From positions 1 to 10,937 of the forward strand of contig CAZVFX010000185.1 in assembly GCA_964626565.1 (NCBI GenBank): 10,937 bases of DNA. The letters run 5' to 3'. Positions 5,645 to 10,937 of the stretch are shown piece after piece (the first letter of the stretch is position 1; each line of letters opens with the position of its first letter). Under the pieces are notes generated by a model. That model made no database searches and was not told the origin of the DNA. It saw only the letters and a list, made by a program, of their open reading frames with translations. Both the position numbers and the translations under genes were made by a program. This DNA is from CAZVFX01 sp964626565 (GTDB lineage Bacteria; Myxococcota_A; UBA9042; CAIXZC01).

Positions 5645-6787
5645 ATGACTACCAAGATCAACAGAACCTTAGGCAGCGTCTTTCTTCTTGCCGCCGGCCT
5701 GGCGATAATCTCCGGCTGCGGGGAAGACAAGGGTCCGCCGCCCGGAGCCACGGTGGCAGAAATAACGGACCTCGGGATAGTGACCACGTCGGACACCATC
5801 CGGGGACGGGACGGCGGCTATTCGGCGGTCTTCGAAGGAAGGTCGGTGTGGTTGTACGGAGACACCACCACTGAAATAGCGGCCGCGGACGGTCGAAACT
5901 GGCGCCACAACAGTTGGTCGTACACCACCGACCTCGACCTCAGCGACGGGCTCACCGGCTTCAAAGAGCGCAACGACACCGCGGGCGCCCCTTCCGAGTT
6001 CTTCCCGCAAACGGAAAAAGAACGGGCGTTCAACGATATCCACTTCATAGACGATTGCACGGAGGAGCCGTGCGGCGCCCGCTGGGCCATCTGGCCGGCC
6101 CAGATGGTCGCGGACGACGAGCGCTTCAGGGCCCTCATTTTCTACCACAAGATCTACGCTGAACCCGGCGAATTCAATTTTGAAGGGTTCGGCACCTCCA
6201 TCGCGGTATGGAACAATTTTGAAGAGCCCCCGGAACGCCCCGTATTCAAGCCGGAGGCTGAGCACCCAACCATGATGTTCGAAAAAGACGAGCCTTCCTT
6301 CGGCTCTGCCGCGGTTGTCGTCGACGACTTCATGTACGTCTACGCCTGCGACCTGGATTGGGTGGTCAAGCCGTGCAAGGTCGCGCGGGTACCGCTGGTG
6401 GACGCTCTCGACCGGTCACATTGGGAATACTGGGCGGGCAGCGACGGCTGGGTGGCCGACCTGGAGCAGGCGGCCTCCGTCTTTGACGGCAACGACATGA
6501 TGACCGTGTCGTGGAACAGCTACCTTAACTCCTATCTGGCCATCTACAGCCAGCCGCTGGATGCCAAAGTGATGATGCGCACCGCCCCCGCTCCTGAGGG
6601 GCCGTGGTCCGCGGAAGCCAAGGTGTTCGACGCGGAAAAGCCGGAGGAAGGGGAGTGGGTGTACGATGCCCTCGCTCATCCCGAATACCAGCGGGAAAAC
6701 GGCCGCATCATCTACGTCACCTACACCCGGAATACCGGATTCCTGCAGTCTGAGATGCGCCTGGTGGAAGTGGAACTGGAGAAGTAG
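5645..6787 (+). CDS. DUF4185-like five-bladed beta-propeller lipoprotein, possible glycoside hydrolase
   Basis: This 380-residue protein should be a lipoprotein. Residues 1-24 form a signal peptide ending in the lipobox I-S-G-C25, followed by a short Pro/Gly linker. The body resembles the DUF4185-type five-bladed propellers related to arabinan-type glycoside hydrolases. Visible hallmarks are GRDGGYS (54-60), VWLYGDT (68-74), DEPSFGSAAVVVDDFMYVYA (215-234), a tryptophan-rich central part (259-269), YDALAHPEY (340-348) and IIYVTYTR (355-362). Some DUF4185 proteins are known D-arabinan-cleaving enzymes; catalysis here is inferred only, and a binding role is equally possible. I chose the ATG at 5645 because it gives a clean lipoprotein signal and GGGAG (5631-5635) lies 9 bases upstream; the frame stays open upstream to 5486, but that would bury the signal. 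Upstream lie a sigma-54 promoter and a leader hairpin. Its TAG stop directly abuts the stop of the convergent cysteine-rich gene. Confidence 0.8.
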   Translation: MTTKINRTLGSVFLLAAGLAIISGCGEDKGPPPGATVAEITDLGIVTTSDTIRGRDGGYSAVFEGRSVWLYGDTTTEIAAADGRNWRHNSWSYTTDLDLSDGLTGFKERNDTAGAPSEFFPQTEKERAFNDIHFIDDCTEEPCGARWAIWPAQMVADDERFRALIFYHKIYAEPGEFNFEGFGTSIAVWNNFEEPPERPVFKPEAEHPTMMFEKDEPSFGSAAVVVDDFMYVYACDLDWVVKPCKVARVPLVDALDRSHWEYWAGSDGWVADLEQAASVFDGNDMMTVSWNSYLNSYLAIYSQPLDAKVMMRTAPAPEGPWSAEAKVFDAEKPEEGEWVYDALAHPEYQRENGRIIYVTYTRNTGFLQSEMRLVEVELEK

Positions 6788-9700
6788 TTACTGCAGACAA
6801 TCCTCAGGGAAATCAGCAGCGCAGAAACTACACACGTCGTCACAGCAGTCCCCGAAATCAAAGCAGGTGGAATCACACCAGCACCCCGCCTCGGCCACGC
6901 TTCCGCACGCCCCTTCACAAGTGGCGACAATGCACTGCCCGTCATCGTCGCAGGCCTTACCTTCGCCGCACTCACCGCAACTGCCGCCGCACTCGTCCGA
7001 GCCGCACACTTTCCCCTCGCAATCCGGGATGCACTTCTCGACGACCAGTTCATACGCCCCGTTAAGGTTGTCGCTATTGCTCCAGCCGTCAACGATTACG
7101 TAGTATTCGACACCCTCTTCAAGGGGAAGCTGCACCTGGTCGGAAGAAAAACCATCATCGCCGATGAGGCAGGAATCCCCCAATTGGGAGCAATCGGTAA
7201 CAACGTACAAAGCCCCGTCGAAGTCCCCCGTCAAAGTGATGGTGAAAGAGCCGGCCGCGGCTGGAACGAACTTGTATGCGTGATCGTTGGAAGCTGAACC
7301 CTTGACGCCGGACATATCCTCGCAGCCGTTGCTCTCAGAAGCATAGTTGTTGGTGGTGCCGGCGACCGAGGTGTCTCCGGTGTAGGTTCCGGCGCCATTG
7401 ATCATGAACGGATTTGGGCAACTGTTCCCTTCCAGTGCCGATACGTCCTCGCACTGCCCGTCGGCATCGCAGAGGAAACCGTCGGCGCACAACCCGCAGT
7501 TCCCGACCCCGCAGCCGTCGTCCCCGCACTCCTTGTTGTCGCAACTGGGCAGACACGGCTCCGAAATCTCCAGGGTGTATTCCCCGGCCACGTTGGAGGA
7601 GTTGCTCCAACCGTCGACGATGATGAAGTAGCTCTCCCCCGCAGTGGCAGGGAAGGAGACCTCTTCCGTCCCGTCGGACATCTCGGTTTCCGAAGCGCCC
7701 AGGCAGGTCAGGTCTATTTTGTCGCAGTCGCTCACCACGTAGAGCGCAGTGTCAAAACCGGACAGGTACGCGGTGTACGTCCCTTCCACCGGCGCCACAA
7801 ATTCCCACACCTCGTCATTGGAGCTTTCACCATTACCCGATGAATCACCCGGGCAGGCGTCGTCGCCATAGAAGAGCGCCGGGGACGCGTCGGAAGTGTC
7901 TCCCTCTACGGTGACGGGCGCTTCATCGATGAAGAACGGATTCCCGCAGGCATTGCCTTCTACCGTGTCGGGAGATACGCACTGCCCTTCGCCGTTGCAA
8001 AGCTCTGCTTCGCCGCACTCGCCGCACGTCGCACCGCAGCCGTCGCTGCCGCACGTTTTACCCTCGCAGTCGCCCACGCACGGCCCCGACACTGTCAGCG
8101 TGTAGGCCCCGGTTCCGTTGGAGGAGTTGCTCCAGCCGTCAACAATAATGAAATAGTCCTCGCCCTCGGTTCCCTCGAAAACGACTTCTTCGGTCCCGCT
8201 GGCCCCTTCCGACTCCGAAGCCCCCAGACAACTCGTCGCGATATTGTCGCAGTCGGTCACCACGTACAGCGCCGCGTCGTAACCCGATACGGTGACCAGG
8301 TAGATCGCGGTGTCAGGGGCAGTGAACATCCAGACTTCATCCGCCGCACCCTGGCCGTTGCCGGTGTCGTCGCCCGGGCACATGTCGTCGCCGTAGTGCA
8401 GCACCGGAGTTGCGTTCTCCGTATCTCCTGCGACCTCGGCAGGCAGTTCATCGATTACAAACGGATTGGCACATGTGTTACCCGGAAGATCGGCCAGGGG
8501 TACGCACTGCCCGCCGTCATCGCAGGCATCCCCTTCCTCGCACACCCCGCACCAACTGTCGCAACCGCCGGGCCCGCACTCCTTGCCCTCACAATCGGGG
8601 AAACAGGGCGCTGAGATCTCCAAAGTGTAATCCCCGGTAACGTTGGAAGAGTTGCTCCATCCATCCACGATGATGTAGTAGGTCTGCTCGGTCAACCCGT
8701 AGAAGGTCACTGTCTCTACGCCGTCGGACAGGGCGGTCTCCGAAGCTCCTTCGCACGTCCCCGCGATATTGTCGCAATCGGTCACCACGTACAGCGCCGC
8801 GTCGAAGCCGGTAAGCGAGACGGTGTACAGGGCCGCCTCAGGCGGATTGAACGCCCACACTTCATCGGCCGAGGCTTCGCCGTTGCCGGTGTCGTCGCCA
8901 AAGCACATGTCGTCGCCGTAGAAGAGGCTGAGATTGGCGTCGTCGGTGCTGCCCTCGCCTGTGAACGGCGCGCCGGAAACGATGAACGGGCTGGTGCAGT
9001 CGTCGCCCGAGCCACCTTCTGCGCACTGTCCCGCACCGTCGCAAATCTCGGTGGGGCCGCACACTCCGCACTCGCCGCCGCACCCGTCGGGGCCGCACTT
9101 CTTACCCTCGCAGTCGGGCTGGCAGGGAACACATTCTCCCTCTACGCACGACTCCAATTCGAGGCACTCGCCGCAGGAACCGCCGCAGCCGTCGTCGCCG
9201 CAGTCGATACCCTCGCAGTCGGGCTGGCAGGGGACACACAGACCGTCTTCACCACACTCTTCTCCCTCTGCGCACTCGCCGCAAGAACCTTCGCAGCCGT
9301 CGTCGCCACACTCTTTCCCTTCGCACATAGGCTCGCAGCAGCCCAGCAGCTCGGGGCACGCGTCGCACACGTCGTTGCAGCAGTCGTCAGCGCCAAAGCA
9401 CGCATCGTCGCACCAGCAAACCGGTTCGAAGTCGGATGAGCCGCCGCAGAAACCCTCGCACGAGCCCGTCTCGGCCTGGCAGAGGCCGTCGAAGGTGCAT
9501 TCCTCACCTTCCAGGCAGTCGCCGCAGGAGCCCTCGCAGCCGTCGTCGCCGCAGTCCTTGCCCTCGCAGTCGGGCTCGCACACGTCCGCGTCTTCTTCGA
9601 TAATGTCTTCATCCTCGGCAACGTCCACGCTATCCTCAACAGCGGTATCTTCTTCGATGCCGGTATCTTCCTCGATGCCGGTATCCTCTTCGATGCCGGT

Positions 9701-9916
9701 ATCCTCTTCGATGCCGGTATCCTCTTCGATGCCGGCGTCTTCCTCGATGCCGGTGTCTTCTTCGATAGCCGCATCGCCGCCAATTACGTCGGCGCCGCAG
9801 GTTTCACCGAGGCAAGGAACGTCCGTTTTCTCTTCGGACGACCCGTTGCCGCTGCACGCCGTTCCGGCGAGAGCCATCAGCAAGGTTAAAATCATGATCG
9901 TGGCCAGGTTTCTCAT
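6788..9916 (-). CDS. Large modular cysteine-rich surface lipoprotein (CEGK-type, SMB-like and PPC-like modules)
   Basis: This 1042-residue protein is probably displayed at the cell surface; its function is unknown. A signal peptide ends near C21 (G-T-A-C), a plausible lipobox. Residues 51-92 are seven tandem IEEDTG-type hexapeptides forming an acidic spacer. Eight cysteine motifs with spacing C-x3-C-x4-C-x4-C-x3-C-x2-C (one with an extra residue) begin near 113, 194, 230, 265, 438, 613, 788 and 962. Somatomedin-B-like knots occur at about 152-187 and 1000-1032 (C-W-C-D-x2-C...DCC-x-D). Four PPC-like beta-sandwich modules of about 130 residues (303-437, 479-612, 655-788, 831-961) each carry ALYVV-x-DC and IVDGWSNS. 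The first three also share YGDDxCxGD, an acidic loop that might bind calcium; the fourth lacks it. No protease motif is visible. Start is supported by AGGGGG at 9923-9928. The stop abuts that of the propeller lipoprotein. Confidence 0.88.
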   Translation of the reverse strand: MRNLATIMILTLLMALAGTACSGNGSSEEKTDVPCLGETCGADVIGGDAAIEEDTGIEEDAGIEEDTGIEEDTGIEEDTGIEEDTGIEEDTAVEDSVDVAEDEDIIEEDADVCEPDCEGKDCGDDGCEGSCGDCLEGEECTFDGLCQAETGSCEGFCGGSSDFEPVCWCDDACFGADDCCNDVCDACPELLGCCEPMCEGKECGDDGCEGSCGECAEGEECGEDGLCVPCQPDCEGIDCGDDGCGGSCGECLELESCVEGECVPCQPDCEGKKCGPDGCGGECGVCGPTEICDGAGQCAEGGSGDDCTSPFIVSGAPFTGEGSTDDANLSLFYGDDMCFGDDTGNGEASADEVWAFNPPEAALYTVSLTGFDAALYVVTDCDNIAGTCEGASETALSDGVETVTFYGLTEQTYYIIVDGWSNSSNVTGDYTLEISAPCFPDCEGKECGPGGCDSWCGVCEEGDACDDGGQCVPLADLPGNTCANPFVIDELPAEVAGDTENATPVLHYGDDMCPGDDTGNGQGAADEVWMFTAPDTAIYLVTVSGYDAALYVVTDCDNIATSCLGASESEGASGTEEVVFEGTEGEDYFIIVDGWSNSSNGTGAYTLTVSGPCVGDCEGKTCGSDGCGATCGECGEAELCNGEGQCVSPDTVEGNACGNPFFIDEAPVTVEGDTSDASPALFYGDDACPGDSSGNGESSNDEVWEFVAPVEGTYTAYLSGFDTALYVVSDCDKIDLTCLGASETEMSDGTEEVSFPATAGESYFIIVDGWSNSSNVAGEYTLEISEPCLPSCDNKECGDDGCGVGNCGLCADGFLCDADGQCEDVSALEGNSCPNPFMINGAGTYTGDTSVAGTTNNYASESNGCEDMSGVKGSASNDHAYKFVPAAAGSFTITLTGDFDGALYVVTDCSQLGDSCLIGDDGFSSDQVQLPLEEGVEYYVIVDGWSNSDNLNGAYELVVEKCIPDCEGKVCGSDECGGSCGECGEGKACDDDGQCIVATCEGACGSVAEAGCWCDSTCFDFGDCCDDVCSFCAADFPEDCLQ
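7034..7426 (-). repeat. PPC-like module 4 (diverged copy)
   Basis: Encodes residues 831-961 of the large cysteine-rich protein. It keeps GALYVVTDCS and IVDGWSNSDN but replaces the acidic YGDDxCxGD loop and the D-E-V-W strand with a different Asn/Ser-rich segment ending in N-D-H-A-Y. It is the outlier among the four modules. Confidence 0.7.
7553..7954 (-). repeat. PPC-like module 3
   Basis: Encodes residues 655-788. It shares YGDDACPGD, DEVWEF, FDTALYVVSDCD, CLGASE and IIVDGWSNSSN with modules 1 and 2, and is followed by a cysteine motif unit. Confidence 0.75.
8081..8482 (-). repeat. PPC-like module 2
   Basis: Encodes residues 479-612. It shares YGDDMCPGDDTGNG, DEVWMF, YDAALYVVTDCDNIA, CLGASE and IIVDGWSNSSN with its neighbours. 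The high similarity of modules 1-3 suggests relatively recent internal duplication. Confidence 0.75.
8606..9010 (-). repeat. PPC-like module 1
   Basis: Encodes residues 303-437. It contains YGDDMCFGDDTGNG, DEVWAF, FDAALYVVTDCDNIA and IIVDGWSNSSN. The resemblance to bacterial pre-peptidase C-terminal (PPC) domains rests on length and the conserved aromatic/DGWSN strand; this is a fold-level inference. Confidence 0.7.
9641..9766 (-). repeat. Seven 18-bp tandem repeats coding for IEEDTG hexapeptides
   Basis: Seven contiguous 18-bp units encode IEEDTG with one A for T and a final A for G. Several central units are identical at the DNA level, so slippage could change copy number without shifting the frame. 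The product is an acidic spacer between the lipid anchor and the first cysteine domain. Confidence 0.92.
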
Positions 9917-9963
9917 TGTGGTCCCCCTCTCAGGTAGAAACTAGGTAAGATTCTTGAGGTGGC

Positions 9964-9991
9964 ATAATACACATGTTGGGGGAGTTGTAAA
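9964..9991 (-). promoter_or_regulatory. Candidate sigma-70 promoter for the large cysteine-rich lipoprotein
   Basis: On the minus strand TTTACA (9986-9991) and TATTAT (9964-9969) are separated by 16 bases, each matching five of six consensus positions. Transcription would start near 9957, giving a leader of about 40 bases that contains the AGGGGG ribosome site at 9923-9928. Confidence 0.55.
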
Positions 9992-10034
9992 GGCCCGCGT
10001 GCGGAGGCACGGCTTAACCCAAGAATGGAAAACT

Positions 10035-10055
10035 GAGGTGGGGCAGAATCACCTC
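10035..10055 (-). terminator. Weak terminator-like hairpin
   Basis: GAGGTG and CACCTC form a 6-bp stem with a 9-base loop. On the minus strand it is followed by AGTTTTCC, a short U-run. It could end transcripts from the yhcG-like gene about 170 bases past the stop, but stem and U-run are both weak. Confidence 0.3.
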
Positions 10056-10064
10056 TCCTACTAC

Positions 10065-10092
10065 GCCTTTGCCGGGTTCTTCCGGCAAAGGC
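10065..10092. repeat. Perfect 11-bp stem-loop
   Basis: GCCTTTGCCGG (10065-10075) and CCGGCAAAGGC (10082-10092) are perfect inverted copies around the 6-base loop GTTCTT. Neither strand has a proper T-run next to it, so a simple intrinsic terminator is unlikely. It is the strongest stem in the intergenic cluster. Confidence 0.6.
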
Positions 10093-10201
10093 TTCCCTTC
10101 GAGTACCCTCTGGGTAAACTTCGGATGCCTTCGGAGCCGGTACTGCCGGCCCCTACGGCACTCCGTGCCCAGCATGGGAAGTTCTTATTGACTTGATGGT
10201 C

Positions 10202-10226
10202 AGGTGGTCGCAAATTGCGACCACCT
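10202..10226. repeat. 25-bp near-perfect palindrome overlapping the yhcG-like stop codon
   Basis: AGGTGGTCGCAA (10202-10213) and TTGCGACCACCT (10215-10226) are perfect inverted copies around a single A. As RNA it would fold with about a 10-bp stem. Its right edge enters the TGA stop of the yhcG-like gene (10226-10228). No T-run follows on the minus strand, so it may protect the mRNA 3' end, act as a dyad binding site, or mark an element boundary. Confidence 0.6.
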
Positions 10227-10937
10227 CAAGTGTCATCCCCTAACTCCTCCTCCAGTTCCTCTACCGTCGGCAGTGTGCCGCTAACGCTGTCCGGCAAGGC
10301 CCGGCCGAGAACGTATGTGGAGATACCTAGGGGCTTGTCTAGATCACGCAGAGCGTACTCGGCGACCACACGGTTGCGGGTCTTGCACAGGACGACGCCT
10401 ACCGACGGACCGTCTCCTTCTTGCCGGAACAGGTCGTCCACCGCAGACAGGTAGAAATTCATCTTGCCGCTGTACTCCGGCTTGAACTTCCCGGCCTTAA
10501 GGTCCACCGCCACGAAACAACGCAGACGGTAGTGATAGAACAACAGGTCGAGGTAGAAATCCTCGCCCCCGACTTCCAGATGCACCTGGCTGCCCACGAA
10601 GGCGAAGCCGACGCCAAGCTCCAGCAGGAACCGGCGCACGTGCTCCAGGAGCCCCTTCTCGATCTGTCGCTCGGAAGCCTTCTCACCAAGAGATAGGAAG
10701 TCAAAAAAGTAGGGGTCCTTGAGGAGGGCCCCCGTCGCTCCCGAGTCGACTCCCTGTAGCGTTTCCGGGAAGTTGGTGACCGCCTTGCCGGAGCGCTGGT
10801 AGAGGCCGGTTTGTATTTGGTGGGCCAGTACATTCCGGCTCCAGGCGTTTGCAATAGCCTGCTCCGTGTACCACAACCTCTCTTTCGGGTCCTTGACCCT
10901 GTCCAGCAGAATGCAATTGTGAAACCACGGAACTAGT
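10226..10937 (-). CDS. YhcG/DUF1016-family PD-(D/E)XK nuclease, 5' end outside the window
   Basis: The open frame runs through the right edge of the window, so only the C-terminal 236 or so residues of a protein usually near 340-370 are visible. An internal TTG at 10876 is not the start: residues before it (P-W-F-H-N, then L-L-D-R-V-K-D-P, then R-L-W-Y) match the conserved middle of YhcG proteins. The nuclease core shows F-Y-L-D-L-L-F-Y-H-Y followed by CFVAVDLKAGKFKPEYSGKM, where the second acidic residue is Asp in D-L-K; FYLSAVDD and VGVVLCKTRN follow. The family is a restriction-endonuclease-fold nuclease of poorly defined role, often in accessory or mobile regions; the N-terminal DUF1016 part is missing here. 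The C-terminus ends in an acidic tail (V-E-E-L-E-E-E-L). No partner gene is visible on the left; a hairpin follows the stop. Confidence 0.88.
   Translation of the reverse strand, partial: LVPWFHNCILLDRVKDPKERLWYTEQAIANAWSRNVLAHQIQTGLYQRSGKAVTNFPETLQGVDSGATGALLKDPYFFDFLSLGEKASERQIEKGLLEHVRRFLLELGVGFAFVGSQVHLEVGGEDFYLDLLFYHYRLRCFVAVDLKAGKFKPEYSGKMNFYLSAVDDLFRQEGDGPSVGVVLCKTRNRVVAEYALRDLDKPLGISTYVLGRALPDSVSGTLPTVEELEEELGDDT

Larger units (their letters stand above)
9992..10225. other. Non-coding gap rich in hairpins between the yhcG-like gene and the cysteine-rich gene promoter
   Basis: No convincing coding region is present; an 80-codon plus-strand open frame at 9954-10196 has no ribosome site and resembles no family I know. 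Besides the three stem-loops listed separately, short stems occur at 10104-10116 (TACCC/GGGTA), 10136-10150 (GCCGG/CCGGC), 10157-10169 (GGCAC/GTGCC) and 10168-10178 (CCCA/TGGG). CTTCGGA is directly repeated at 10119-10125 and 10129-10135. Such density suggests a palindromic repeat element, a structured RNA, or the 3' region of the yhcG-like transcript. Confidence 0.4.

Noticed and set aside
9641..9766. CRISPR-like array
   Set aside because: The 18-bp units are contiguous with no spacers and lie in frame inside a protein gene.
8934..9944. 336-codon plus-strand open frame rich in Ser, Pro and His
   Set aside because: It is the antisense shadow of the cysteine-rich gene. Its low-complexity composition follows from the repeated Cys/Gly/Asp codons on the other strand, and it has no ribosome site.
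9954..10196. 80-codon plus-strand open frame in the hairpin-rich gap
   Set aside because: No ribosome site, no recognisable motif, and it overlaps the promoter of the cysteine-rich gene and several stem-loops.
10226..10937. A YhcG-centred defence or toxin-antitoxin system
   Set aside because: Only part of one gene is visible, with no partner gene on the left side; the neighbouring genes do not fit a defence operon.

Overview
The window looks like a GC-rich chromosomal segment from a deltaproteobacterium-like bacterium, most likely Myxococcota or a relative such as Bradymonadia. The grounds are an FHA-domain sigma-54 activator, a myxobacterial-type disulfide repeat (C-G-D-G...ELCDDGN), a long secreted protein built on repeated C-E-G-K-x-C-G-x-D-G-C modules with an Asp/Glu-rich tandem linker, and several large lipoproteins. 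This assignment is inference; no rRNA or taxonomic marker is present.

Layout, left to right. Positions 44-1381 (minus) encode an FHA/AAA+/Fis-type sigma-54 activator. Its ATG lies one base after the encoded CCA of a CAU-anticodon tRNA (1383-1459, minus). Diverging from these is a tight plus-strand operon: UDP-glucuronate decarboxylase (1697-2638), an enlarged signal peptidase I (2635-3846, ATGA overlap) and a Nudix hydrolase (3858-4259, GTG start). Next come three exported-protein genes. A LamG-like cysteine-rich protein (4245-5345, minus) converges on the Nudix gene with a 15-bp overlap. A DUF4185-like beta-propeller lipoprotein (5645-6787, plus) diverges from it. A 1042-residue modular cysteine-rich lipoprotein (6788-9916, minus) abuts the propeller gene stop-to-stop with no intervening base. 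After a hairpin-rich gap (9917-10225), the C-terminal part of a YhcG/DUF1016 PD-(D/E)XK nuclease (minus) runs off the right edge.

How the parts may work together: the operon supplies a nucleotide sugar (UDP-xylose), a secretion protease and a nucleotide-clearing enzyme. The three exported proteins look like surface-binding or carbohydrate-related factors. The best regulatory signal is a near-consensus -24/-12 (sigma-54) promoter at 5494-5509 upstream of the propeller lipoprotein, followed by a 13-bp hairpin in the predicted leader. An FHA-type sigma-54 activator lies about 4 kb away in the same window. A direct regulatory link is plausible but unproven.

I do not see a complete new defence or mobile system, a CRISPR array or an insertion sequence. 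The most unusual items are the tRNA/start-codon junction, the sigma-54 promoter plus leader hairpin, the modular architecture of the 1042-residue protein with somatomedin-B-like domains near both ends, and the hairpin cluster beside the yhcG-like gene.
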